This document shows positions 46,447 to 57,187 of a stretch of DNA of 64,000 bases, piece by piece. Location of the stretch: NCBI GenBank assembly GCA_026545765.1, contig CM048840.1, positions 15,008,765-15,072,764 on the forward strand, in the 5' to 3' direction. Under the pieces are notes generated by a model that saw only the letters and a list, made by a program, of their open reading frames with translations, did not search any database and was not told the DNA's origin. The stretch's first letter is position 1; each line of letters opens with the position of its first letter. The translations under genes were made by a program, and so were the position numbers. The DNA is from Plantago major. Taxonomy: Eukaryota; Streptophyta; Magnoliopsida; Lamiales; Plantaginaceae.

Positions 46447-47775
46447 ATGGAGTTCAAGCATTTCACACATACCCATGGCTTGGTTTTCCACCAACTGCCT
46501 CAAGGTTCAGAAGTCCATTGCTCCGGGTGCAAATCTCCCGGTTCAGGCACTTTTTACGTGTGCTGGCAGTGTGGTCACTTCCTCCACGAGCAATGCTACC
46601 GTGCTACACGGTCTCTCAACCACCCGTCTCATCCTCTTCATCCGTTAACCTTGATGCCTTATCCGACTTATCCATCAGGTTCTTTCATCTGCAATTCTTG
46701 CAACCGTGAAGGTAATGGATTATCATACACTTGTTCTGAATGTCAATTTGATATGCATGTCGATTGCGCTCTTATGTTTAATCAGAATCAACACGAATCT
46801 CATTACTCTATTCCAAATGATGCACACAACCACAATCTTCACTCCCAGAATCCTTATTATCCACCTTACAATAATACACAGAATTTTAGCCCTCACCCTC
46901 AAACTCCCAGTTACCCCCCTAACCAAAACCATGGTTTTACCCCAAACAATCAGAACGATCCGTTTCCTCCCCCTTTCCCTCAACCAAACACACCGCCATT
47001 GAATTATAGTCCTCCGGTGGGTGGTCCGCATACGAACTCAACTTACAGCACTGTGGTGAATCCCACACCAACCAGCAATTATCCACCACCGCCGGCTTGT
47101 TATCCTACCTCGTCCCAACCCAACAACCCACAGTCGAACCCACCATCGATCATCAAGCATTTTAGCCATCCCCACGCCCTCACAAGAATGGAAGTAGACC
47201 AAAAAACCCAAAAGAAATGCTCTGCCTGTGAATGCAAACTCTCTGGCTCGGCCTACTGTTGCACCGAACCACATTGCACTTTCAACCTCCATAAGTTATG
47301 TTTCGAATCCCCACTTGAAGTCCACCACAAATCCCACCTCTCTCACCCTCTCAAGCTGGTGACAACTCCACCCTATGCCGATGGATTCACTTGCAATGCG
47401 TGCCTCAAGGACGGCAAAGCATTTGTGTACACTTGCTCAACATGTTCGTATGATCTCCACATAGATTGTGCCTCCTGGCCTGAAAAGATAAACAGGCCAG
47501 ATCACGAGCACAATCTCACACTCTACTACTCGAACCCTGCAGCTCAGACTAGTCAGGAAGTGGCATTAACTTGCGACGTGTGTACTAATCCTGTTCATGA
47601 ATTGGCATGGATTTACTATTGCCGTGAGTGCGATTTTGGGACTCATTTAGAGTGTGTAGCTTCTGGAATAAAGCAAGAGAGTGTGAGCAGTCCTGGAATA
47701 TCGGAAACAGAGGTTGCTGCGCTTCAAATGTTGTTTGCGGCTCTAGGCCGAAATGCTGCATTGAATGCCATCTAA
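46447..47775 (+). CDS. DC1-domain protein with Pro/Asn-rich linker, paralogue 1, 442 aa
   Basis: Intronless. The N-terminal block (residues 1-109) has two zinc modules: FTHTHGLVFHQLP with CSGCKSP, CWQCGHFLHEQC; then HPSHPLHPLTL with CNSC, CSECQFDMHVDC. Residues about 110-235 are a low-complexity linker rich in Pro, Asn, Tyr and Thr holding one copy of a repeated unit (NDPFPPPFPQPNTPPLNYSP ... NYPPPPACYP). The C-terminal block (236-407) has three modules: HFSHPHALTRM with CSACEC, HCTFNLHKLC; HLSHPLKLV with CNAC, CSYDLHIDC; DHEHNLTLYY with CDVC, CDFGTHLEC. The tail after 410 is specific. Probably a cytosolic or nuclear zinc protein; ligand unknown. Closely related to the two genes downstream. 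Confidence 0.92.
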   Translation: MEFKHFTHTHGLVFHQLPQGSEVHCSGCKSPGSGTFYVCWQCGHFLHEQCYRATRSLNHPSHPLHPLTLMPYPTYPSGSFICNSCNREGNGLSYTCSECQFDMHVDCALMFNQNQHESHYSIPNDAHNHNLHSQNPYYPPYNNTQNFSPHPQTPSYPPNQNHGFTPNNQNDPFPPPFPQPNTPPLNYSPPVGGPHTNSTYSTVVNPTPTSNYPPPPACYPTSSQPNNPQSNPPSIIKHFSHPHALTRMEVDQKTQKKCSACECKLSGSAYCCTEPHCTFNLHKLCFESPLEVHHKSHLSHPLKLVTTPPYADGFTCNACLKDGKAFVYTCSTCSYDLHIDCASWPEKINRPDHEHNLTLYYSNPAAQTSQEVALTCDVCTNPVHELAWIYYCRECDFGTHLECVASGIKQESVSSPGISETEVAALQMLFAALGRNAALNAI

Positions 47776-48199
47776 AAAATTACTGTTATTGGAGTCTTGT
47801 GAGATCTTCTGTATTGATGTAATGTCATTTGCGTATCTATATTCTATAGTCAGTCCAATCTTTTGCTTTGCCTTCAATGTCCTGTGATAATATTTTCTCC
47901 AGAAAAGTTGTTCTACATGGCCTATTTCAAGAAAATCTTTGCACTTAATGATCTGATCCAGTTCTACTTCTATCTCTATGTGAGATTGATCCAGAATTTT
48001 GCTGCATTACAAGTTAGAAGTTAGAACCATGAAATTATGACATTGATCGCGATAATCATCATAAATAATTAAGTTCAACATGTTAAATTGGCAAAATATG
48101 GCATTATTTGCATAAATGAGAAGAGGAAAATCATCCAGAAATAGAATACATACTGAAGGAAACAGAAGAAAAACATGAAATTCATCTCCATGATTTGGC
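47776..48199. other. Spacer between convergent DC1 and F-box genes
   Basis: Convergent 3' ends: DC1 paralogue 1 reads in from the left, the F-box gene from the right. No further gene. Confidence 0.5.
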
Positions 48200-49508
48200 C
48201 TAATGAGATCGACCTACAACGCTTGTTGGCTTAAGATTCACTCTCTTTAAATCAGATCGAAATCGGAAAACATCCCAAAGACCATCAAACCCGCCCATCT
48301 TCACAGCTCCATAAGTCCCATCTTTAATGTTGTAAAACACCACCCCATCATCCGATTTCAACAACACTGTTTCGGCATTGTAGAAACCTAGCGGATGGTG
48401 TACCTGTCTTCCGATAGTGTCTAAATTGAGGACTAGTTTCGTCACCCAACTTTTATTTCTCTGATCATCTAATACCAACAGCACCATGTCCCTACTTCTT
48501 GTGATGCCTGTCACACCAAGCTTTCCTCGATAGTCCAACAAATACTTGTGCAAATTAGAGTAGACATCATTTGCGTTCTTTAATTTTGGTAATGGAAACA
48601 TGTCCAATGAATTAGTGTCATGACAGAAAGCAATCACATTGTCATCAAAGGTACGCCAGTAGATGGATCTATTGACAGAAACAGGCGGGCTTAGATTTCC
48701 AACTGATTCACGGAAGGGCAGCACCAGATCTTCCTTCGCCCTCGTCCAGGCCCAAGCTTCCGAGTTGAATATCTCCACTCTGTACTTCACCTCATCGTTA
48801 TACATAGTAACATTATTCCTGGAACATGTACAAGAACCCAATTTTAGTATATATAGAACATACTTAATCTGGTCAAACGAACATATTAGAATAAGGGGGT
48901 AATGGACCAACTTAATCGAACATATATATAATATTGATGACATGGGAAATAGCAACATACCTATGTAAGCGGCGACTAAGACGGGATAGTCTGACAATTT
49001 TGTAGCGGAGATGATCGTCAGGCGAACTCAGGACCATGATTCCGATGCCAAAAGTTTCGGAATAAGTTTTCGGATAAGGCAAAGTCTGCCATTGTCCAGT
49101 AGAGGGCTTCCAGACGCAATACGCGAAATTTGAACAAGTGAAAATTTTCTTGCAGAGCAAAATTCCCTGATTGCTGGATGCCAAGATTTGTGTGGAACTG
49201 GGCAAATTCAAGTTCTCAATTGGAGAGGTAGTTTGAGGCGTTCCTTTGGATTGACTAATGGAGACGAATTTGCAGAGATATCTGGTAAGTACTCTATCTT
49301 GTATGACATAACCACAAAAGTTGTTGGTTCTGGTGCAATAAGTGGGCATGAAATTGGATTGAGAAATCGTGTTCTGCCATTGTTTGCTTACTGTTTTGCA
49401 GGTATCTAAGGTTTTTAATGATCCAGTTCGAGTTAGGATCTCGAACATTACGTCGGAACATTGGATCTCAGAAGCCATATCTTGCAAGAGCGGAACAGGG
49501 AGATTCAA
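48200..49508 (-). CDS. F-box protein, 388 aa, two exons
   Basis: Predicted substrate adaptor of an SCF ubiquitin ligase. Exons (minus strand) 49508-48961 and 48818-48200, intron phase 2, GT-AG, restoring LHRNNVTMYNDEVKYRVEIF. The N-terminal region DVMFEILTRTGSLKTLDTCK and VSKQWQNTIS is the F-box (L-x-E-I-L-x-R ... L-x-x-C-x-x-V-S-K-x-W). The rest resembles the F-box-associated propeller-like domains: LASSNQGILLC, YCVWKPSTGQWQTLP, YKIVRLSR, VEIFNSEAWAW, VSVNRSIYWRTFDDNVIAF, and a final VFYNIKDGTYGAVKM. Target unknown. The start could also be at the internal MASEIQCSD; the first ATG adds ten residues. It interrupts the DC1 cluster on the opposite strand. Confidence 0.88.
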
Positions 49509-51663
49509 GAAATTCAGAGATTTTATCTTGCAAGAACGAAAACTGGGAGATTCAAGAAATTTATAGAATTTTACTTGCTATTTTATGATCAACAAAACAA
49601 ATTGGGATTCTATATATGTATACTAGACTACTAGTCGTAATTGAAGCAACTAAATCCTAGTGATTTAAGGAGCTTCTCACTCCACGTGTTGGTTTGGTAT
49701 TCATTTTTGTTAGGAAAAAGACCAAGTAATTAAATTTCATATTATAATTAATTTGAGCAACTCTCACCATTAATTAATTTGACCAACTCTGCTAGGCGGT
49801 ATTATACTGTTGTAGAGGTATTAAACTGGACATACTAATATTATTGTTTTAGTCAGAAATATTAATTTTTCCACTAAAAATATTAATATTATAATACCAT
49901 ATAATGAAAATACATATAATTTTCACCCATAAATTCATTATTGATATTTAATTAAAATATTATACTACTAAAAAATATAAGTCGGTTTTAGGCCCCTCAT
50001 TAATGCTTGTAAATTAATTTCGTGTTTTTAACAAAATAAAATGGATCGAGTAATTAATTTTGGCACTTTCACATTTATGTATACATACATATGATAAGAG
50101 TAAGTCTCCTAAGAGACGGTCTTATGAAGAGACTAAAAGAGACGGATAAACATTACAGTTATAATAGAAAACATCAGAGGTTTTACTAAGAACATCAATG
50201 ATATACATATACATAAAAAGTAATATAAAATATCCACTCATAAACATTACTCGTATTGGTCAAAATATTATACATATAAATAAGAACATTAATCCGTCTC
50301 TTCGGTCTCTCATTAATACACGTCTCTTTTAAGAGTTTGTGAATGATAAATACTATACCTAGTCTATAGTTTGAGTTCAAGTTTCCTTTAGCTTGAAGCT
50401 CAAGTTTCTTTGTAAAATGTGTCATGGTGCCGATTCCACCAAATCTATTTATGAGGTGATAAATATGATGGTTTTATTATTACAAATTTGATGAATCATA
50501 GTATTGATTTGTTTATAAATAATGTTAAAAATTGATGATTGAACACTCGGTCACCTTAATATGAGTAACCATGAAATTCTGGTAAAACTTTAACATGTTA
50601 TTACTAGATTTGGAGAAAATCATACCTCTAGATCCTATTCTCTAGCACATATATCCTTAGTCTTTAGCATAATCACCTAATTCATTACAATATGATATGA
50701 GCTACTATTATTTAGAAAAATCTTACAGGACTTTATATTAATACATAATCAGTTTGTCTTGCCATAGGCCCATAGAATCACATTCTACCTCCATGGGATA
50801 TTTATGTCAAAGCAGATAGACTATGGGTGAGTATGATTGTTTTGATGCAAAATAGTTTGTTATTTGATTATGAAATCTATCTTAAAATGCAGGGAAGTGG
50901 TACATCAACTATATATTTGGTAAGAATGGTTTATCAGGCATTAAGGGGAAATAAACAAGTAGTGAGATGGAGTAAACCGAGGGGTAAGCAGACTTGATTG
51001 CTGCCCCTCGATTTTTTTTATATGAAAGTACTATTATACCTCTGTTTAAATAATTATATTTAAAAATATAGATAGTTTCGCACAAAACAGACACATTAAT
51101 TGAGTGGTTGGGTGGTTGTTCGATTTAGTTTATTTGTTTCATCAATCCCATGTCACGGGATCGACACTATGCAGGAGCAGCACCATCAATGTTGATAAAA
51201 CCATAAAATTGTTCCATTTTTACCTAAAAGTAGTGTCGCCTACTCTCAAATTTACAATGGTGTAAATCCCACCCTTCATTTGAGTACTCCCTAAATTTTT
51301 TTGAAGGAGTAATTGATGGGCCCAACAAACTTTTTAGGTAGTTTTTTTTTTTTTTTTTAAATAGGTCTCCTACAATTATGTAGAAAAGTAAAGGCTCCCT
51401 AAAATAGCATAGGGGCTCATTTGAGATAAATTTTAGAGCAAATATATAGGATTCCTATAATTAGTGGTGTCATATTTAATCTTTTTTATTTTATTTTAAT
51501 AATTGCTTTTCCTAATTCATTCTCCTCTTTTTTTACTTCTTTTATATATTTTTAAAATTCTAAAGCTTATGTAGAAATATTACCTAAGTGTCATGTATTT
51601 TCTTTTTTATTTTATTTTAATCATTCCTTTTCATAATTCATTCTTCTCTTTATAGTTTTACCT

Positions 51664-51665
<2 letters not shown>
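49509..51665. other. Gene-free spacer
   Basis: Contains a MITE copy at 50095-50347 and AT-rich DNA; no gene recognised. Confidence 0.4.
50095..50347. mobile_element. AGAGACGG-type MITE
   Basis: Runs from AGTAAGTCTCCTAAGAGACGG to CACGTCTCTTTTAAGAGTTTG; the right edge is an imperfect inverted copy of the left. Homologous to the copy inside the hAT element; a decayed relative may lie at 52435-52625. Confidence 0.65.

Positions 51666-51740
<75 letters not shown>
51666..51740. repeat. (TA)n microsatellite
   Basis: About 75 bases of uninterrupted TA dinucleotides. Confidence 0.97.
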
Positions 51741-51743
<3 letters not shown>

Positions 51744-51769
51744 TTATTTTATTTTATTCTAAAGCTTAG

Positions 51770-51985
51770 AACTTCCCATTTTACTATTATACGGTCAACT
51801 GTCTTCGAATTTGACGGCAAATTACTCTTAAACTATAATAGTAAATAATTTAATAAAATTATATAATAAAAATTTAATTATTAAAATTTTATTATATAAT
51901 TTTATTAAATTATTTATCGTTTAAGAGTAATGTGTGGTCAAAGTCAAAAATAGTTGACCGGTCAAAATCAAAATGAGAAAGGGTT
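51770..51985. mobile_element. Stowaway MITE, palindromic family A, eroded ends
   Basis: AGTAAATAATTTAATAAAAT at the left of centre and its complement to the right, flanked by CTTCGAATTTGACGG and TCAAAGTCAAAAATAGTTGACC. Same core as the element at 33487-33731, but the outermost bases are worn. Confidence 0.7.
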
Positions 51986-52935
51986 GTATTTCAATATTAC
52001 TTCACAAATAAATTTCGCTACCCCTCAACTAAATTTTTGCATTCGTCCTTGAATAAACCGTCATACGATCCCAAACACGAACACAAGCAGAATTTGTAAT
52101 GTGGTTGACATGCCATGATTGATTAGCAAGGGCGTGGTATTAAAGTTTGGAGTTGTTGTGGATGATACTTGTTGTAATTTTGTGATCGGACAATGCTACG
52201 GTTATTGTTCTATTTCTCGAGAACTAAGCAGTATTTGAAAACAAATTTTGGCATGTGCACATTCCAGGGCCTTGGAATACTGAACTCACTTGGGTGTTGA
52301 AGCACGGAATAGGAAAAGGGTGGAGACTGGAGAGCACAAAGCTTGCTTTTACAGAATGACATGTATTCTAAATACAATTTGCCACCTTCGATAATTCAAA
52401 ACAAAATTATTATAAATAAGATAGTAAAGAGTAAATCTAATGTGGAGCATCTTTACAGAAAGGTGATAAAGGACCCATAAACATTAAATACTTTTACTAA
52501 AAATATTAATATTATCACATGTATAATAAAAAATGACATAAATCGTTCACTCATAACAACATTATTGTAATTGCTTACGATCCCTCAAGTTCTTTACTAA
52601 TAAAAGTTTCTTTCAAGAATATGTGAAGAGTAAAATGATACATCTAATATAGTTAGTCTAGTTAAATTCTACCATATAAGTCCATAACTTATCTTAGAAT
52701 TAAAAGATCTTATAGCCTCGTGCGGAAAAAGAAAAAAAACATAAACTATCCACAAATACCCACTTCCAGTCAATTCTCGGAGTTGCCTTGCATCTAAACT
52801 GGAGATGGCGAATGTTGTCTTGAAGCCATGAATCTTCAGACATTGTTAAAAACGTATGCAGCTAGCTAGCTGAGTATCAGGAAGTAATTCCGACCAGATT
52901 GATATAGCAGCTGGGCAATTTCGCTAGTGTATGAG

Positions 52936-53238
52936 TTACTGATTCGTCCGGAGCTCGACCGACAAATTGGGCGTATCGGTAAGTTTCCTCTTCTTTCGCA
53001 AGTTATTGGTAGCTAACTTGCCTTGAGATGCTAACCATACAGAGCTATTGTTTGAGCTGGTTGCTGAATTTAGAATTCCAAATCCATGACCAGTCCTGTG
53101 CGGGAATATGTGTTTCGACATACGTTCGCCTAATTGGCATGTGAATGAGCCATTCGCACTTTGATTCCAAATAACATAGTCCTCTCTATCCTCCAGCTGA
53201 ATGTGGAAATTCTCTATCTGACGTCTGGAATCACACAA
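52936..53238 (-). pseudogene. LINE-type reverse transcriptase zinc-binding (zf-RVT) remnant
   Basis: The minus-strand frame reads QLEDREDYVIWNQSANGSF and, further on, SSVWLASQGKLATNNLRKKR. The 'D..-W..S-x-G-x-F' start and 'W-L-A-x-x-x-K-L-x-T-x-x-x-L-x-x-R' end are features of the domain that follows the reverse transcriptase in plant L1-like LINEs, here with scrambled middle and no neighbouring RT. A dead insertion just upstream of DC1 paralogue 2. Confidence 0.5.
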
Positions 53239-53821
53239 GTTAGTTTTTCCTTCTCCTTAATTCATGGCAAATGTTAAACCATTCATTACTTAATTTCTTT
53301 AATTCGTGACAAATTTACCATGTATACACCAATCATGAGAACAAACAAATATACTAATAAAACATACTTAACTTTATTCATTCTTACTAGTACAAATTAG
53401 TCGATAAACTCATGGGCGCGAATCATTTTGCTCGTGTCACAAACACTAGCAACCTAAGCCTTTAAATTATCGGACTATTAAACTTGATACTCCACCACAA
53501 TCAAGAGGCCAGAGCATTATTCCACTAAACATGAATTAAATACTCTGGATATAAAGTAAAATCTAAAAATTAAATTGAAGTCTATGAAGACTTTATTGGT
53601 CAGTCAACTCTATCAAAATGCACAAGTCAATGTTCATTATGGAGGTGAGGCATTCAACTCCCACGACACCTTGCTCATAATCTAAATTATAATGAGTTGG
53701 CAACTTGGCATCTTAATTTAAATTCATTTCTTACTCCAATTTGCTTTCCTACTTTGACAAAGCCACATATCTGAATTTATTCTCCTTCAATCATACTAAT
53801 TTTTCTTGAGCCAATTCATCC

Positions 53822-55498
53822 ATGGAGTTCAAGCATTTCAGCCACAACCATGGTTTGGATTTCCACCAAATGCCTCAAGGTTCTAAAGGCCAATGCTCCG
53901 GCTGCAAATCTCCCGTTTCAGGCAACATTTATGCTTGCTGGCAATGCAATCACTTCCTCCACGAGCAATGTTACCATGCCACGAGATCTCTCAGGCACCC
54001 GTCTCATCCCTCTCACCCGCTGACGTTGGTACAAAATCCTACTCACCAATCAGGTTCATTTCTCTGCCAATCTTGCAAGCTTATAGGTAACGGATTGTCC
54101 TATGCTTGTGCTGAATGTCAGTTTGATATGCATGTCCAGTGTGCTCTTTCGCAGACTCAAAATCAACATGCATCCCCTTTCTCTGTTTCGAACACTACAA
54201 GCAACACTAACCCGCAACCCCAAAATCTTGCTTATCCTCAGAGCAACACTCAAAATTTCACCCAACAACCATATAATGCCCATCCTCAAAATCATATGTA
54301 TTCTCATAACGCACCGAGTTTTATTGCTCGTCCTCAAAATTCTACTCATTCTATCTTCCCTGGAATTGGTGGCTCAACCAATCCGAACGGCCAGTTACAT
54401 TTCCAACAACCGAACTCACCAATGCCAAACTATAGTCACAATGTTAGTCCCCCTTACACCAATCCTCCAATCCAACCTACTACAACACCGACTTACAACA
54501 CCGGGATAAATCCCATAGCCACTACCACTAGTAATCCACCACCCCTACCTCCACCTTTCTATAACCCGACGAATCAAGCTCCACGTAGTGGTGGCTTGAC
54601 AAATCAAAACAACCCGTTTCCGCCACCTTACCACCAACTAAACACAACAATACCAAATTATAGTCCCCAGACTAGTAATCCCTACACCAACCATCCAACC
54701 CCACCACCTGAAGGGATCCCAACCCGCGACAATATGGTGAACCCGACAACCAACACAGTCACCAATCCACCACCACCACCACAACCTTTCTATCATAGCA
54801 CAGCTTTAGCCCAAGAAACAAACACCCCTGAATCAAATCCGTCCTCAGTCATCAAACACTTTAGCCACCCCCATGTCCTTAAACAAATCGAACTAGATGC
54901 CACAACCGGAAAGACATGCTCCGCTTGTGAATGCAACCTCTTTGGCTCAGCGTACTGTTGCACAGAGCCACATTGCACCTTCAAGCTCCACAAAACATGT
55001 TTTGATTCCCCATTAGAACTCCACCATAAATCCCACTCCCACCCCCTCAGGCTAGTCACCTCCCCGCCTTATGCAAATGCATTCACCTGCAATGCCTGCT
55101 TCAAAGAAGGCAAGGCCTTTGCATACAATTGCGCAACCTGTTCGTACGATCTCCACATAAACTGTGTTTCCCACCCTGAAAAGATGACAAGGCCTGATCA
55201 CAAGCATGAGCTCATGCTCTACTACTCGTCTGCCTCGACACATTCTAGACAGGATGTAACATTCTTTTGCGACGTCTGCAAGAATCCTGCCCATGAATCG
55301 GCATGGGTGTACTATTGTCATGAATGCGATTTTGGGACTCATTTGGAATGTGTGGCTTCTGAAGTAAAGCAAGAGATAGTGGATAGTTATGAGAAACGTG
55401 TAGGTGATTTGATTAGTGATGCAGAACAGCTGAGGATTGCTTATCTTGAGGCATTGATAAAAAAACAAGGACAAGAATATGCATTGGATCTTATTTGA
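53822..55498 (+). CDS. DC1-domain protein with Pro/Asn-rich linker, paralogue 2, 558 aa
   Basis: Intronless, same plan as paralogue 1. The N-terminal two-module block (1-109) includes CSGCKSPVSGNIYACWQC and CQSC, CAECQFDMHVQC. The linker is residues about 110-343, twice as long, with two copies of the unit (PNSPMPNYSHNVSPPYTNPP ... NPPPLPPPFY, then NTTIPNYSPQTSNPYTNHP ... NPPPPPQPFY). The C-terminal three-module block (344-512) runs HFSHPHVLKQI with CSACEC, HCTFKLHKTC; HSHPLRLV with CNAC, CSYDLHINC; DHKHELMLYY with CDVC, CDFGTHLEC. All zinc ligands are present. The tail (KRVGDLISDAEQLRIAYLEA) may form a short helix. An upstream block near 53570-53770 resembles those of the sister genes. Confidence 0.92.
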   Translation: MEFKHFSHNHGLDFHQMPQGSKGQCSGCKSPVSGNIYACWQCNHFLHEQCYHATRSLRHPSHPSHPLTLVQNPTHQSGSFLCQSCKLIGNGLSYACAECQFDMHVQCALSQTQNQHASPFSVSNTTSNTNPQPQNLAYPQSNTQNFTQQPYNAHPQNHMYSHNAPSFIARPQNSTHSIFPGIGGSTNPNGQLHFQQPNSPMPNYSHNVSPPYTNPPIQPTTTPTYNTGINPIATTTSNPPPLPPPFYNPTNQAPRSGGLTNQNNPFPPPYHQLNTTIPNYSPQTSNPYTNHPTPPPEGIPTRDNMVNPTTNTVTNPPPPPQPFYHSTALAQETNTPESNPSSVIKHFSHPHVLKQIELDATTGKTCSACECNLFGSAYCCTEPHCTFKLHKTCFDSPLELHHKSHSHPLRLVTSPPYANAFTCNACFKEGKAFAYNCATCSYDLHINCVSHPEKMTRPDHKHELMLYYSSASTHSRQDVTFFCDVCKNPAHESAWVYYCHECDFGTHLECVASEVKQEIVDSYEKRVGDLISDAEQLRIAYLEALIKKQGQEYALDLI

Positions 55499-57187
55499 AA
55501 TCTGGAGTTGGAAATTTGTGTGTGCATTAATTATATGTTGATCAGTTGATGTTGATCCATGAGATTTCTCTAGTAATTGCTTTCATTTGCCATGTAGTAG
55601 TATTTGTTTTGGTTTCGTTTGGTTTTCTTTGTTTGTACGTCCTTTTTCCTTTCATTGAGAAAAAAACCTATCGATCTGAGAAATGTGAGTATGTGACCAT
55701 GATAAATGTAATACTCTGCCTGTATTGTTTAATATCTAATTTTTATGTTCCAACATAAGTTACTCTAGATATGTCCATTTAAGAGCAATCGGGAGTATTG
55801 CAGAAAATCAAATTAATTAGTTGAGAACGATAGATGGAATAATTTGGAAGATGAACATAGGGCGGAAATCCAACAATGTATACAAGTTGCAACATGAATA
55901 TGTCGTAGAGGATCTTGAGTACCGAAATATATAATAAATGATCCATAAGAATTTTTTTTAATTCGATCTTACATCGCAATTCATATACAATTCATTATAA
56001 ATCAACTAAATAAATAAGTCATTTTACTATATAAAAGAGCCAAACAATATTTGAGTTTTTCAATTACTAAATCATGACAATTTATTTTGGGCATTTATTT
56101 TCATTCTGGAGCAAAAAACAAATTGACTTTTTCTATATGCATCTTTTGACAAGGTCCAAACTTTAGAGTACTCTAACATCTCACGACCTTTCACTTCCAC
56201 TAGCTAGTGTCAGTTCAGTTCAGATTTGCTTAATTGTTTTTATACAACATATAAGTTTAGTTATGTTAAGAGAACAGAGACTAAGTGAGTTACCTCCACC
56301 ATAAGATTATGTTGTTTCAAACACTATATAAGATGTTAATACTGCAATAATACAATTAGTATATTCATAAAAAAAGAGTTGTTACACGAGGCTTATCAAG
56401 GGGTCGCTCCATTCAGCTCGTTAAAACTAAAGCTCGACTTGTTCGATAAGGTATTCGACCCGAGGTTGAGCCTAAATTTGACTTGTTTTGTTATTGAGCC
56501 GAGCTCATATAGAGTAAGTCTTGTAAAAAATCTAATTTTTCTAAATAATAATAAAATCATATTACATACTATATAAATAATGATAAGGTGAGTATGTCAT
56601 ACATTCGGATGAAATGTATATAATTTTTTTTTATATTAAGAAAATCTTGATTTTTCAAATAATGTGGATAAATGTCAATAAGAACTTATTGCTACAATGT
56701 TTATGTTTTACATGTCATTGGATTATGAGATATATCATGTATTATCAAATTTTGCATATATATATATATAAAAAAAAGTAGTTAACTTTAAATTTAATAT
56801 TATCGTACACGTACTTTATCATATCCGTATTTCGTGTCGTGCAACACAGTGTAAAATCTTTTATTAGACTAGCGGACTTGGTAATCACTAATCATGATGT
56901 AGAATATTAATATTCGGAGCATAACGCCCCTAAATACGCATTCTCTTGATTTTTTATACAACTAAATTAGTTATTGCTATGTGGTAAAGTCAATGAAAAT
57001 TGTAAAAGTCAATTGTCCAATAGAGATGACATATTCAACTCTCACCTTGCCAAGAATCAATGAGTTGACATACCATTTATTTTCTTTTCTTACTACAACT
57101 TGCTTTCCCAGCTTGATGATGTGATGTCTTGTGTATATATCTCAACTTAATTCCCACCAAACAATTTCATCTTAAGCCAATTCCTCG
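55499..57187. other. Spacer between DC1 paralogues 2 and 3
   Basis: Carries a pentamer-repeat copy (56210-56285), a GAGCTCG-rich repeat (56385-56520), AT-rich DNA and, from about 56985, the duplicated upstream block of paralogue 3 with a TATATAT stretch near 57133. No other gene. Confidence 0.45.

Noticed and set aside
46389..47292. Alternative-frame and antisense ORFs over the DC1 genes (also at 53893-55474 and 57459-58117)
   Set aside because: They overlap the clear DC1 frames and consist of out-of-frame translations of the Cys/His and Pro-rich codons.
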